16,391 bases of DNA from NCBI GenBank assembly GCA_016840025.1, contig JAEOTF010000062.1:1-16391 (forward strand), read 5' to 3'. Every line of letters starts with the position of its first letter. The first letter of the stretch is position 1. Below the pieces are notes generated by a model. That model saw only the letters and a list, made by a program, of their open reading frames with translations, had not been told where the DNA came from and did no database searches. This DNA comes from Candidatus Hodarchaeota archaeon (GTDB taxonomy: Archaea; Asgardarchaeota; Heimdallarchaeia; Hodarchaeales; YT1-039). Below are positions 1-8,882 of the stretch, piece after piece. The position numbers were made by a program, and so were the translations under genes.

Positions 1-3000
1 GCCAATGATACTGTTGTCAACAGTGGTGTTTTAAATCTTAGATACCCCAATGGTACGATTATTTGGACAACTGACTTAGCTGATCCTGTATACTATACAT
101 ATTCGGTACCCTTGAACCATAACCTTGGTGTTTTCTCCTTTGTATGGGAGTATGAGGGGACAGAAATCTTTCGCTCTGGAAGTCAGAGTTTTGCGGTAAC
201 AGTGCTATCACAACCTCATTTTATACCACTTACAACGAATTATACCAGTATCGTTCAAGGAAAGGTCGTTAGAATAAATGGACGATTATTGGAAGAAAAT
301 GAACAAGGGGTATCTAATGTAAACGTAACAATTTGGGATAACAATAAATTCCTTGATTTTGTCAATACTTCAGAGAATGGTAGTTTTATCTATGATTATA
401 ATGTTCCACTAGACGCTGCAATAGGTCTCCATGTGATTGAAGTTCAATTTTCAGGTGATTCTAGCCTTTTTATGATATCTGCTAGCAATATCGGAGCCTG
501 TACCCTAACTGTACGAAATTCACTTCAATTAACTATTCCTTCTTCCCTTATAGGGGAAGAAGAAACCACTCTACAGATCTTAGGCACACCTTTTGAGGAA
601 GTAATCCTAAGTTGGAGCCCATTGAACTCTTCTCCTCTCACTTGGTATAACATTGGTAATCTCACTCTAAATTCTAATGGCGATGGAATTTGGTTTTGGA
701 TGGTTCCTAATTTCAAAGGAAACATTTCTGTACGCGTGATGAACCAAGTTGGGGACTCTATATTTGCAGAAACTGTGGTTCTTGTCAAGGCACAAGTAAC
801 ATTTACCGACTGGTCCAATGAAACTGAGGTAGATACAAATATAATTGTTGCGGGGCAAGTAAGTGAGGAGCATCGACTATTATTAGATGATAAAGCGATT
901 TCATCTTGGCAACCTGCAGGTACATTTCAGCACATTATGAATTTTCAAACTCGAGGACTTCATACACTCACAATTCAGTCCCAAGGTGAGTACGTCCTTG
1001 CAGAGAATTATACTTACAATATTATAGTAAAAGAACCATTAATGGGAATTACAGATCTACCTTCTACTATTTCCACGAGTAGTGACGTAGAAGCGCAAAT
1101 TACAATTATTAGTGTCCATGAAGGTCCTATAAGCGGATTAACCGTAGAATTATCAGTCAATGAGACTGAATGGACTTCTAAAACTACAACTGCAGATGGA
1201 AAGGCAATTTTTCTTCTTTCTCTTTCCCCAGGAAGCTATAATCTTACATTTGTAACCCAAGGGACAAGCCAATACTATCAGGATATAAAAATCTCTCATC
1301 TTCTTACAGTTCGTAGTACGACTCAACTAACACTTACTCACACAGATCTTTACTACAATGACATATGTTCGATAAAAGCAACACTCAAAGATGAATTAGA
1401 TGTCCCAATCCCTCAGCAACCTATCAATTTCATATTATCATCTGACCTAGGTAATAATTGGACTCATTTTGGCACAGACGTGACTGATATTAATGGGACA
1501 ATACAATTATCTTGGTATAATACTTTAACACCAGGAAACTATCTTCTAAAGAGTAATTTTACTGGATCTTTCTACTATGATGCTTCATTAACGACAATTG
1601 AATTTAAAATATTAAAAAACGACATAACTACCTCTTGGAATACACCAAGTGGAGAATATGGCTCAATTATACCACTTAATGCTAGTTTATCTACTCCAAC
1701 TGGGTTTGTTATATCAGATATTCTGAATATGTCTTTAGTTATATATTATAATGAAAACTGGACTCCGATAGCAACAGTAGACTCCGATAATGCAGGATTT
1801 ATACTATTTCTTATTAAATTGGATTTCTTACCGGGAAATTACACAATAGAGATGCATTTCAATGGAAATCTATATTATCAACCTGGGATTTGGACAGGAC
1901 AGATTTCTATTCTCAAAAAACCAACAATAATTTCTCTTGGTCAGTCGATGTTTGAGATGCAATATGGAGATCTTAAAAATATCTCTGTTTCTATAAATTC
2001 AATCTCTAAAGATCCTATAACTGGTGGAGAAGTTATTCTATCAATAAAAAATGATCAAACAACCTATCTTGAATTGACAGATTCAGTTGACAAAAATGGC
2101 TCTATCAATTTTAATTTTCATGTAGATTTCCCAGAAGGCACATACACAATCTATTTTCAATACTATGGTAATGAAATTCATGCTGCTTCAGGCATAACTG
2201 CAGAACTTGTCGTATCTAAAGGAATACCACAGATAAACCCTAGGATAGGGACTGGTATTTTTGAATATGGAACGACATTCTACTGGGAAGTATATATAAC
2301 GGAAGCATCAGGAATGGCAGTCGCAGGAGTACCGATCACTTTTTCAACGTCTTTAACTGGAATTTTGTGGGATTCGTGGGGCACAATTGAAACTAATTCA
2401 TCGGGTTATGCAAGATTAGAAGTTTTCTGGATTAAAGACATTCAGCTTCGACATGGTTTACCAGGAGTCTATTCTTTACGGTTTACGATAGAAGACAACC
2501 CATTTGTGAGTTCTCAACAAGAAATACAGGTAATTTCAATAGTCAAGTTGTCTACAGTGGTAACTATGGAAGATTATATCATAAACAGACTTAATACTGT
2601 AGTGATTGAAGGCTTTCTAATATCTTCAACAGATAATCCCATTAAGGACGTTCCTATCATGTTATCGTGGAATGGCACAAATACAGGAGAATGGGAAGAA
2701 ATAATTGTAGTGAATACAAATTCATCGGGTAAATTCTCCGCAGAAATAGCTATCTCCTTACGTCCTTCATTTTATGGAATTAAAGCTGAATATCTTGGTA
2801 GTGATTATTATCTCCCATCTTCTGCAGTATGTGCACTACAAGTCTTGGATAATCCAAGTCAAATATTGGAAGTTCAAGCAACACCAACTGAAATTGATCT
2901 GGGAGACTCGATAACAATTCGTGTTGTAGCTATAGATAATGACTCTCTCTTTAACATATCAGCGGTTATATATCAGGATCTATCTGAATTCAATCAAACA

Positions 3001-3873
3001 ATACCCCTCATCGACAATAATGGGACCTTTGTTGGCATAGTGGCTTGTGATGCACAATTTAGCTTAGGTAGTTGGACAATTGATATTATAGTGACAGATG
3101 ATCTTAATATTGAAACTCATTTCTCAAAACAAGGAGAGTTTGAAATCATTAATAATTCAGCTCCAATATTAAGTGTCAATTGGGGAAGTTTACATCTCTT
3201 TGATGGAGAAACCGTGAATTATACAATAGAAGCATTTGATAGCGTTGGAATAAAGAATGTTGCAATTATTAGGCAAAATGAAACAATTATCATAGATTTG
3301 TCAGTTCATGGAAAGGGTTTAGGAGAATTACGTTTTCAAAAACCTGGGACTTATTGGGTTCAAGTAATTGCGGAAGATAAAGCTGGAGCAACAACAGTAG
3401 CTAATTACACATTTTCTGTCGAGAGTAAAGGTCCTGAATTCATTAATGTCTACCCTTCAGAACATGTTTTCAACAATCTGCACACTCCTCTCTTATTTGA
3501 GGGAGAAACATTAGTAAACGATTCATCAGGAATAGATTCGGTGACACTTTGGGTGAATTCTACTGATTACCAGCTCGTATTCACAAATGGCGTATGGAGT
3601 ACTTCAATTGAGTTATTAGACGGTACTTATTCACTCTGGCTGACTGCTAAAGACATTCATGGAGCTGAAAGCAGGTATGAACTTGGATTAATCACTCCCG
3701 AATTGATAGAAACATCTCATACTAATACCTGGGATTTAGATTCGAACACACCCTACTTAAGTAACAATGAGAGTAAATTATCGCCATATTTCTTGTTCGG
3801 AGCAGTAGGTCTTTCTTTTACGGTAATTCTGGCGAATTTCGGGATAAATTGGCAAAAGAAAAAACTTTTATAA
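1..3873 (+). CDS. Giant Ig-like-repeat surface protein, 5' end missing
   Basis: The frame is open from base 1 (no stop, no credible start), so this is the last 1290 residues of a longer protein; the TTG at 112 is only an internal leucine codon. The protein is a chain of beta-sandwich modules. Several end in a G-x(2-3)-Y-type strand typical of bacterial Ig-like domains, for example FTGSFYYDAS near 1557, FNGNLYYQPG near 1858 and YLGSDYYLPSS near 2792. The last third has modules opening with APILSVNW (near 3162) and GPEFINVYP (near 3431). N-glycosylation sequons (NxS/T) are frequent. The last 30 residues (3781-3870) form one hydrophobic span followed by QKKKLL, so the chain would sit outside the cell, held by a C-terminal anchor. 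A role as S-layer-associated, adhesion or stalk protein is inference; no catalytic motif is visible. Its stop faces the minus-strand gene at 3925. Confidence 0.85.
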   Translation, partial: ANDTVVNSGVLNLRYPNGTIIWTTDLADPVYYTYSVPLNHNLGVFSFVWEYEGTEIFRSGSQSFAVTVLSQPHFIPLTTNYTSIVQGKVVRINGRLLEENEQGVSNVNVTIWDNNKFLDFVNTSENGSFIYDYNVPLDAAIGLHVIEVQFSGDSSLFMISASNIGACTLTVRNSLQLTIPSSLIGEEETTLQILGTPFEEVILSWSPLNSSPLTWYNIGNLTLNSNGDGIWFWMVPNFKGNISVRVMNQVGDSIFAETVVLVKAQVTFTDWSNETEVDTNIIVAGQVSEEHRLLLDDKAISSWQPAGTFQHIMNFQTRGLHTLTIQSQGEYVLAENYTYNIIVKEPLMGITDLPSTISTSSDVEAQITIISVHEGPISGLTVELSVNETEWTSKTTTADGKAIFLLSLSPGSYNLTFVTQGTSQYYQDIKISHLLTVRSTTQLTLTHTDLYYNDICSIKATLKDELDVPIPQQPINFILSSDLGNNWTHFGTDVTDINGTIQLSWYNTLTPGNYLLKSNFTGSFYYDASLTTIEFKILKNDITTSWNTPSGEYGSIIPLNASLSTPTGFVISDILNMSLVIYYNENWTPIATVDSDNAGFILFLIKLDFLPGNYTIEMHFNGNLYYQPGIWTGQISILKKPTIISLGQSMFEMQYGDLKNISVSINSISKDPITGGEVILSIKNDQTTYLELTDSVDKNGSINFNFHVDFPEGTYTIYFQYYGNEIHAASGITAELVVSKGIPQINPRIGTGIFEYGTTFYWEVYITEASGMAVAGVPITFSTSLTGILWDSWGTIETNSSGYARLEVFWIKDIQLRHGLPGVYSLRFTIEDNPFVSSQQEIQVISIVKLSTVVTMEDYIINRLNTVVIEGFLISSTDNPIKDVPIMLSWNGTNTGEWEEIIVVNTNSSGKFSAEIAISLRPSFYGIKAEYLGSDYYLPSSAVCALQVLDNPSQILEVQATPTEIDLGDSITIRVVAIDNDSLFNISAVIYQDLSEFNQTIPLIDNNGTFVGIVACDAQFSLGSWTIDIIVTDDLNIETHFSKQGEFEIINNSAPILSVNWGSLHLFDGETVNYTIEAFDSVGIKNVAIIRQNETIIIDLSVHGKGLGELRFQKPGTYWVQVIAEDKAGATTVANYTFSVESKGPEFINVYPSEHVFNNLHTPLLFEGETLVNDSSGIDSVTLWVNSTDYQLVFTNGVWSTSIELLDGTYSLWLTAKDIHGAESRYELGLITPELIETSHTNTWDLDSNTPYLSNNESKLSPYFLFGAVGLSFTVILANFGINWQKKKLL

Positions 3874-3924
3874 GAAATAACGCTAGAAAAAACTATTAAC
3901 TCAAACACAAAGATAATAGGCTCA

Positions 3925-4269
3925 TTATGGACTTACATCGGGTTCAAGAACTTTAGATTGAAAACCCCATTCAATCTCAAGAATCGCTAAAGATTCGGTG
4001 AGTGTTTCATCTATACAAACGTCTTCCCAAATTTTACCGGGTGCATGATGAGGGAATAATAGCTGTCCATGACCATGTCGTAAGAAAATTTGTTTTGTAT
4101 GAGGTAAAATATGGATAATCTCACCCGTGCGATGATGAACTAGGAGAATAGCGTCTTTTAGACTCTGTCCTTCGAAATCTAATCCCACGATATGGATATG
4201 TAGCTGTTTGTAGAATCTTTTGAATATTCTTCTCCAAGCTTTTTCTACTGAAGCAAATGCAAGGCTCAT
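3925..4269 (-). CDS. Hypothetical protein, 114 aa, family not recognised
   Basis: A soluble protein without signal peptide or membrane span. The first part is basic (KAWRRIFKRFYKQ), followed by an alternating hydrophobic stretch (LHIHIVGLDFEG, AILLVHH, EIIHILP) that suggests a beta-rich fold, and an acidic end (ETLTESLAILEIEWG). It is unusually rich in histidine (HRT, HTK, HGHG, HHAPG), but the spacing matches no metal site I know. I chose the ATG at 4269 because AAGGAAAG lies about 9 bases upstream. A TTG at 4299 would add 10 residues and would fit a leaderless transcript from the TATA-like site near 4321. It is convergent with the giant surface gene and divergent from the first small surface paralog. 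No function is proposed. Confidence 0.6.
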   Translation of the reverse strand: MSLAFASVEKAWRRIFKRFYKQLHIHIVGLDFEGQSLKDAILLVHHRTGEIIHILPHTKQIFLRHGHGQLLFPHHAPGKIWEDVCIDETLTESLAILEIEWGFQSKVLEPDVSP

Positions 4270-4320
4270 TGACGAATTCTTTCCTTGGTCGAATCTCAAT
4301 TCTTAAATGGTGTATTATGT

Positions 4321-4331
4321 TATTATACTTC
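4321..4331 (-). promoter_or_regulatory. TATA-like element for the 114-aa gene
   Basis: On the minus strand this reads AGTATAATAAC. It would place the transcription start near 4298, leaving a leader of about 29 bases before the ATG at 4269. Judged by eye only; the surroundings are AT-rich. Confidence 0.35.
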
Positions 4332-4335
4332 ATCT

Positions 4336-4352
4336 TCTCTTTTAAAAAGAGA
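4336..4352. repeat. 8-bp inverted repeat in divergent spacer
   Basis: TCTCTTTT (4336-4343) and AAAAGAGA (4345-4352) are perfect complements with one base between. They lie in the 228-base spacer between the two divergent genes at 4269 and 4498, just upstream of the minus-strand TATA-like site. This could be an operator for the minus-strand gene or a chance palindrome in AT-rich DNA. Nothing else with clear structure was seen in this spacer. Confidence 0.35.
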
Positions 4353-4454
4353 ACTCATGCTATTTTCATGCATTCATTTAGAATGTGAAGTATCAAAAAT
4401 CATTGTCTTAAAAAAAATTAAGAAAACATAATAGAAAACCAGCAATGCAAAGTC

Positions 4455-4464
4455 CTTTAAATGA
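4455..4464 (+). promoter_or_regulatory. TATA-like element for the first surface paralog
   Basis: CTTTAAATGA lies about 35-45 bases before the ATG at 4498, which would put transcription start near 4488. A GGTTGA six bases before the ATG serves as Shine-Dalgarno. The same GGTTGA with the same spacing precedes the second paralog. Confidence 0.4.
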
Positions 4465-4497
4465 CTAGGAGTTAGCATAATTCTTGGTTGATTTATC

Positions 4498-5130
4498 ATG
4501 AAAATTCGAATTTTTGCATTGACTTTTATTAGCATCTTCGTTTTAACGGCGTTACCTATTAGTATAGCTGACGCGGCGCTTCCTAACGGAAATTTTGACT
4601 CTTGGGACGGAGCTCACGATTTAACAACATGGACAGAAACTTTTACCACCCCTAATAATATTACACAGGAAATTAGTGTTGTTAAAGCTGTAGGGGGTTC
4701 TAGTGTAAAAGCAAATGGTAGTACAATGGAATCTGCAACTATTATTCGACAAACAGTAGCTGTTACTATTGGGAATAATTATACCTTTTCTGTTTGGGCT
4801 CTGGATAACGCCGGAGGAAGTTCAGATTATGTTGATATGGATGTATCTAGTTGGGGTCATGGTGGATCAGTATCTAATAACAGCGGTACTGGTGCTAGTG
4901 ATTCCCCTGTGTGGCGCCAACTTTCCGTCCAATTTGTTGCAGATGCAGCCAATATAGATGTGAGAATCTTTTTTATGGGCTGGAGTGCGACCTATATAGA
5001 ACTCTATGTAGATAGCGCAGAATTCTATGAAGGATCACTGAATGAAACCCAATATTTTGGATTAGTTTTCATAGCAGCGCTTATTGTGCCACTAATATTC
5101 TTGATTATTTATAAAAAACGCAAAGAATAG
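4498..5130 (+). CDS. Exported, membrane-anchored CBM-like protein (paralog A)
   Basis: 210 residues. Residues 1-26 are a signal peptide (MKIRIFALTFISIF..., likely cleaved after ADA). Residues 27-180 look like a jelly-roll of the carbohydrate-binding CBM4/9 (CenC-like) type: it opens with LPNGNFDSWDG and TWTE, then has IRQTVAV...NNYTFSVWALD, WRQLSVQF and IELYVDSAEFYEG, the usual order of strands in that fold. Residues 187-204 are one transmembrane span followed by KKRKE, which anchors the domain outside the cell. Sequons such as NNS, NGS and NET suggest glycosylation. By eye it is about three quarters identical to the next gene and shares its start region and 3' flank, so the pair is a tandem duplication. 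Sugar binding is inferred from fold resemblance; the ligand is unknown. Confidence 0.8.
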   Translation: MKIRIFALTFISIFVLTALPISIADAALPNGNFDSWDGAHDLTTWTETFTTPNNITQEISVVKAVGGSSVKANGSTMESATIIRQTVAVTIGNNYTFSVWALDNAGGSSDYVDMDVSSWGHGGSVSNNSGTGASDSPVWRQLSVQFVADAANIDVRIFFMGWSATYIELYVDSAEFYEGSLNETQYFGLVFIAALIVPLIFLIIYKKRKE

Positions 5131-5138
5131 CCATCCAC

Positions 5139-5164
5139 TCTTTATTTTTTATTTTCCTTTTCTT
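5139..5164 (+). terminator. T-rich terminator after paralog A
   Basis: A run of T tracts (TCTTTATTTTTTATTTTCC, then more T) begins eight bases after the stop. Archaeal RNA polymerase commonly ends on such T-rich stretches without a hairpin. The flank CCAxCCACTCTTT also follows paralog B, so it was copied with the gene. Confidence 0.55.
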
Positions 5165-5250
5165 CTAACACGCTTTCCCAAATTAAACTAAACTATAAAC
5201 ATTTATTCGATAAAAGGGAATACAAAAGCATACTAAATTGCTAAGTAATT

Positions 5251-5258
5251 TTATATAA
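5251..5258 (+). promoter_or_regulatory. TATA box for the second surface paralog
   Basis: TTATATAA stands about 35 bases before the ATG at 5292, predicting a start of transcription near 5280 and a short leader carrying GGTTGA as Shine-Dalgarno. Paralog B therefore seems to have its own promoter, and its spacer differs from that of paralog A. Confidence 0.55.
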
Positions 5259-5291
5259 GTCTATTCTTAGTTATACTAAGGTTGAATTGTC

Positions 5292-5927
5292 ATGAAAATA
5301 CGTGTATTTGCATTAATATTTATTAGTATCTTCATTTTAACAGCATTACCTATTAGTATAGCGGAGGCGGCACTTCCTAATGGAAGTTTTGACTCTTGGG
5401 ACGATGTCCATGATTTGACCACATGGACAGAAACATTTAGCACCCCTCATAATATCACACAGGAAAGTACTATTATTCAAGCGGCAAGTGGTTTTAGTGT
5501 AAAAGCAAATGGTAGTATAATGGAGGCTACGGTTCGTATTGAACAAGCAGTAGCTGTTACTAGTGGGAACAATTATACTTTTTCTGTCTGGGTTCTGGAT
5601 GATGCCGGAGGAACTTCAGATTATGTTGAGATTTATGTTGATAGTTGGGATCACGGTGGAACATTCTACAATGCCACTGATACTGGTACTAGTGATTCTC
5701 CTGCGTGGCGCCAGCTTTCCGTCCAATTTATTGCAGATTCAGCTAATATAGATTTGGTAATCTATTTCTATGGCTATTCAGGTAGTTATACAGAACTCTA
5801 TGTAGACAGCGCAGAATTCTACGAAGGACCATTAATAAATGAAACCCAATATTTTGGATTAGTCTTCATAGCAGCGCTCATTGTGCCATTAATAGTCCTG
5901 ATTATTTATAAAAAACGCAAAGAATAG
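5292..5927 (+). CDS. Exported, membrane-anchored CBM-like protein (paralog B)
   Basis: 211 residues with the same layout as the preceding gene: signal peptide (residues 1-26, ending IAEA), a CBM4/9-like beta-sandwich (LPNGSFDSWDD, NNYTFSVWVLDD, WRQLSVQFIAD, TELYVDSAEFYEG) and a C-terminal span ending in KKRKE. The N-terminus, the WRQLSVQF strand and the anchor are almost unchanged. The loops differ most (for example ITQESTIIQAASGF and WDHGGTFYNATDTG). Those loops would form the ligand face of a jelly-roll, so the copies may bind different ligands; that is inference. It has its own TATA box and terminator, so it can be expressed separately from paralog A. Confidence 0.8.
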   Translation: MKIRVFALIFISIFILTALPISIAEAALPNGSFDSWDDVHDLTTWTETFSTPHNITQESTIIQAASGFSVKANGSIMEATVRIEQAVAVTSGNNYTFSVWVLDDAGGTSDYVEIYVDSWDHGGTFYNATDTGTSDSPAWRQLSVQFIADSANIDLVIYFYGYSGSYTELYVDSAEFYEGPLINETQYFGLVFIAALIVPLIVLIIYKKRKE

Positions 5928-5934
5928 CCAACCA

Positions 5935-5960
5935 CTCTTTTTTTTAAATTTCCCTTTTTC
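5935..5960 (+). terminator. T-rich terminator after paralog B
   Basis: CTCTTTTTTTTTAAATTTCC and a further T tract follow the stop by about seven bases. It matches the arrangement after paralog A, in keeping with T-tract termination. Confidence 0.55.
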
Positions 5961-6094
5961 TATCCAGCCCTCTCATATTAATGTAAACGTGCCATATCCA
6001 TTCTATCGAATATATCCTTGTTCGTATACGAGAAAACAAACAGAATCAGAATAAGATAAAGTTATGAAACGTTATTTTTTCTTTTATTAAGACC

Positions 6095-6838
6095 ATGAAT
6101 TTAGAAACTATCCAACGATTTGAGTATAAATTTAGACTATCGGTATTTCAACGGGATAAACTAATTTTAGTTCTTTCTCCATTTCTCATTTATGATACTC
6201 ATTCTAGAAATAACCACTATAATGTAAGAACACTGTATTTTGATTCGTCATTTAAAAATCATTATTTTCAGAAAATAGAGGGACTTAATAACAGAGTTAA
6301 ACTCCGATTTCGAGTATATCCAAACGAAGATCAAACAGTAACTGATAAGCATCCTTGTTTTATCGAATTAAAGTTGAAATCAGGTAATTATGTTTTCAAA
6401 CGTAGAATCAACTTATTATTAATGGATGCTATGAATATAATAGCGCCTTCTATGGAAATTGACCAGTTAATCAAACGAACTACTAAGGAAAATGTCAAAG
6501 AGTTTCTTAATGAAGCTGTAATTATTCAGAAGCGATATAATCTTAAACCTACAAGCTTAGTATCTTACAAGCGACAAGCATTGATTTATAAGTTTGATAA
6601 GAACATTAAAATTAGCTTTGACACAGATATTAAGGCACAAACCCGAGCTTTATCGCTTAAAAAAGAGCTTAAAACTGATTCCATCATACCTAGAAATCAG
6701 TGTGTTATGGAAATCAAATTTAAAGACAAAATACCAAAGATAATAATAAATGCATTAAAAGGGTTAGATACGAATATAACACGTTTCTCGAAGTTTACAA
6801 AAGGGTTAGAAAGCAAAAATCTATTTGTTCTACGATAA
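6095..6838 (+). CDS. VTC-domain protein, polyphosphate-polymerase type
   Basis: 247 residues, cytoplasmic, essentially one VTC domain. This is the family of the catalytic core of yeast Vtc4, which makes polyphosphate from ATP inside a beta-barrel tunnel. Visible hallmarks in order: RFEYKF (8-13), YNVRTLYFD (42-50), the basic strand RVKLRFRVY (67-75), ELKLK (91-95), FKRR (101-104), SYKRQA (157-162), ISFDTDI (173-179), MEIKFK (205-210) and FSKFTKG (231-237). These give the ring of Arg/Lys and the metal-binding Glu expected in the tunnel. There is no SPX domain and no membrane span; the neighbour at 6850 supplies the membrane part. No Shine-Dalgarno is evident at the ATG. The DUF4956 gene follows after 11 bases. 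Polyphosphate synthesis is the family-based expectation, but the activity of prokaryotic members in this cluster is largely inferred. Confidence 0.88.
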   Translation: MNLETIQRFEYKFRLSVFQRDKLILVLSPFLIYDTHSRNNHYNVRTLYFDSSFKNHYFQKIEGLNNRVKLRFRVYPNEDQTVTDKHPCFIELKLKSGNYVFKRRINLLLMDAMNIIAPSMEIDQLIKRTTKENVKEFLNEAVIIQKRYNLKPTSLVSYKRQALIYKFDKNIKISFDTDIKAQTRALSLKKELKTDSIIPRNQCVMEIKFKDKIPKIIINALKGLDTNITRFSKFTKGLESKNLFVLR

Positions 6839-6849
6839 AGGTGTAAAAA

Positions 6850-7605
6850 ATGGATATTTCAGATATTTTATTTGATTTAATTGATAAATTTATTGAAGAC
6901 TCCTTTGTGAATATACGTCCCACAATTACACAAATTAGCATTTCAGATGTTATGATTGCAATATTTTGGTCTATTGTTTTATCAATAATCATCGGGATGA
7001 CATATCGAGGGACATATAAGGGACTTTCGTATTCTCAATCTTTTGCTCAGACACTCATACTTCTAGGAATTATCGCAACAGCAGTCATGATGGTAATAGG
7101 ATCAGATTTAGGTAAAGCATTTACGTTAATTGGAGCATTGTCAATAATACGATTTCGGAATGCAATAAAAGAAACCAGAGATGTTGCTTTCGTTTTTTTT
7201 GGGTTAATTATTGGACTAGCTTGCGGAAGTCGGTTTTATTTCTTAGCTATAGTCTTTACAATAACAGGCTGCTTATTGCTTTATTTTATGTTAGTTACGG
7301 ATTTTCTAGCAATGGATGTCTCACAGGACATATTAGAATTTGATCTCCCAATAGATTTGGATTATGCAGAACTATTAGATCCAATTTTGAAGAAGTACTT
7401 AAAAGCGTACTCTCTTTTAACGATAGAGTCAATAGAGGAAAACCAAAGTCGTCTAAACTTATCAATTATGTTTAGAAAGAAAATTAGATTAATTAAGTCA
7501 TTAGATAGTGTTAAAATCAAGCAAGAGTTCATTAATGAGCTAAGAGAAAGTAAAGACATCTCTAATATTAAGTTATTAGAAGGGTCCCACTTTACACAGA
7601 TTTAG
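6850..7605 (+). CDS. DUF4956 membrane protein
   Basis: 251 residues. Four hydrophobic stretches lie in the first 150 residues (about 34-51, 66-85, 113-126 and 130-151), followed by a soluble cytoplasmic domain of about 100 residues (VSQDILEFDLPID onward). The family signature is present: GALSIIRFRNAIKETRD (95-111) followed by ACGSRFY (124-130). DUF4956 proteins are standard neighbours of VTC proteins and CotH kinases and are suspected to form the membrane part of that system; their function is not established. The Shine-Dalgarno AAGGTG overlaps the stop of the VTC gene, so the two are probably translated from one message. Its stop codon overlaps that of the opposing CotH gene (shared bases 7602-7605). 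Confidence 0.88.
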   Translation: MDISDILFDLIDKFIEDSFVNIRPTITQISISDVMIAIFWSIVLSIIIGMTYRGTYKGLSYSQSFAQTLILLGIIATAVMMVIGSDLGKAFTLIGALSIIRFRNAIKETRDVAFVFFGLIIGLACGSRFYFLAIVFTITGCLLLYFMLVTDFLAMDVSQDILEFDLPIDLDYAELLDPILKKYLKAYSLLTIESIEENQSRLNLSIMFRKKIRLIKSLDSVKIKQEFINELRESKDISNIKLLEGSHFTQI

Positions 7606-8882
7606 TGAGAAGTAATCCACTGTATATCTAGGAAAATTGTTCTATTAACAACAAATTCTCTGAGTTTTATAATATAGTCATTTAAACTATAATTCCAAAT
7701 GTAGGGAGTCGATAAGGTCGAATTTTTTGAAAGATATTGAAGATAATTCCATTTCTCATACTCAAAAGGGAGAATTTTCTCAATTTTCTTTAATTCCTTA
7801 TTCAATGTCATATTAAGAAAAGTGGTGGACCATTCACAATTTCTTAGGTCATCCCATCTTTGTTTGAAATCTGTGATAAACTCATGGTTTGATAGTAACC
7901 TACTAAACAAAATGTTGGGAATAATTTGAAATTCCATTGTATCATTATGTAAAAAAACAAAAAATTGGTCAAAGCTGGAATCAAAATCCCATGGAAGGAA
8001 ATAAAATGTATCTTGCTGAATACTCTTAACAAGAAAATAATTATTTCCCCAAAAATCCCGATGTTGAATCAAAGAATTAAAAAGATAAAGATTAATCAAA
8101 TTAGTTTTATCAAAACGGCGATAAACACCATCAGTAGAACTAAAGAATTCTTCATCAGTTGAGTTACTAATGAAGTTGGATAACTCGGGTATAAGTTTAT
8201 CAACCACGTTATAATCTGCAATAGCAGGCCATTCTTGATCCCATTGACCAGGGGGATCATCAAAAGTGCTGGCTCCCATAGCTTGAATTATAAAGCTAGA
8301 ATAAAAATCATTTACTTCTTCATTGTTGATTAATTGATTGTCAACCTTTTCTACAAGTAGATATAAACCTTGGAATTCATTATTTAGATAGAGGATAATA
8401 TATTCGGATTCTGGTAATTTTGTATGTTCTAATTGCTGTATTTGATTCCAATAGTCAATAGCGAGTTTAACCCGTAATTTCGTAGTATCTGTAAATAAAG
8501 CATGTAATTCCCACCGAGAATTTGCTTTCATTCCTAGAAAAGAAACCTTAGTACCAAATAGCAAATTATAACTCTTTTTTTGGTAATTAACGCTTGTTCT
8601 TCCTCTGATACATATTTGTGTGAGCGAGGAAATAGGATTTTGGAAGGAACTTTCAGGATAAAGGGTAAATTCGGAATAAATAGGCGCTTTTATTAAGATT
8701 TCTTGTTGTGTATCGATGAAAATAAAAGGTAAACCTGCTTGTTTAATATTTTGAGTTACTAACGATTTATGGTGATCTTCCTGTTGGTTAGGAAAGGTAT
8801 AAACCAAAATAGAACCTGTAATAATGACGGAAAATACCAATAATACACTAAAATCTTTCAAACGCGATATTCTTTCTTTCAT
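7602..8882 (-). CDS. CotH-type kinase, N-terminally anchored
   Basis: 426 residues. A membrane span at residues 11-30 puts the rest outside the cell. The CotH kinase-like domain is clear: CIRGRTSVNYQKKSY (91-105, substrate/ATP-side Arg and Lys), WELHALFTDTTKLRVKLA (124-141), YLNNEFQGLYLLVEKVD (165-181), HRDFWGNNYFL (274-284, catalytic-type Asp and metal-binding Asn) and PWDFDSSF (297-304, DFD metal site), then FSRLL and RWDDLR. CotH of Bacillus spores phosphorylates coat proteins, and related kinases are atypical secreted protein kinases. All key residues seem present, so it is probably active. It lies convergent to the VTC-DUF4956 pair with overlapping stops, which could couple the two transcripts by antisense pairing. 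Likely substrates, by inference only, are the Ser/Thr-rich surface proteins on either side. AGGA lies about ten bases before the ATG. Confidence 0.87.
   Translation of the reverse strand: MKERISRLKDFSVLLVFSVIITGSILVYTFPNQQEDHHKSLVTQNIKQAGLPFIFIDTQQEILIKAPIYSEFTLYPESSFQNPISSLTQICIRGRTSVNYQKKSYNLLFGTKVSFLGMKANSRWELHALFTDTTKLRVKLAIDYWNQIQQLEHTKLPESEYIILYLNNEFQGLYLLVEKVDNQLINNEEVNDFYSSFIIQAMGASTFDDPPGQWDQEWPAIADYNVVDKLIPELSNFISNSTDEEFFSSTDGVYRRFDKTNLINLYLFNSLIQHRDFWGNNYFLVKSIQQDTFYFLPWDFDSSFDQFFVFLHNDTMEFQIIPNILFSRLLSNHEFITDFKQRWDDLRNCEWSTTFLNMTLNKELKKIEKILPFEYEKWNYLQYLSKNSTLSTPYIWNYSLNDYIIKLREFVVNRTIFLDIQWITSH

Noticed and set aside
112..120. TTG at 112 as the start of the giant surface protein
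   Set aside because: The frame is open without a stop from base 1 and the upstream residues have the same beta-rich, sequon-containing character, so the gene begins outside the window.
6795..6992. Minus-strand 65-codon frame across the VTC-DUF4956 junction
   Set aside because: It overlaps two well-supported genes and has no promoter or ribosome-binding site.
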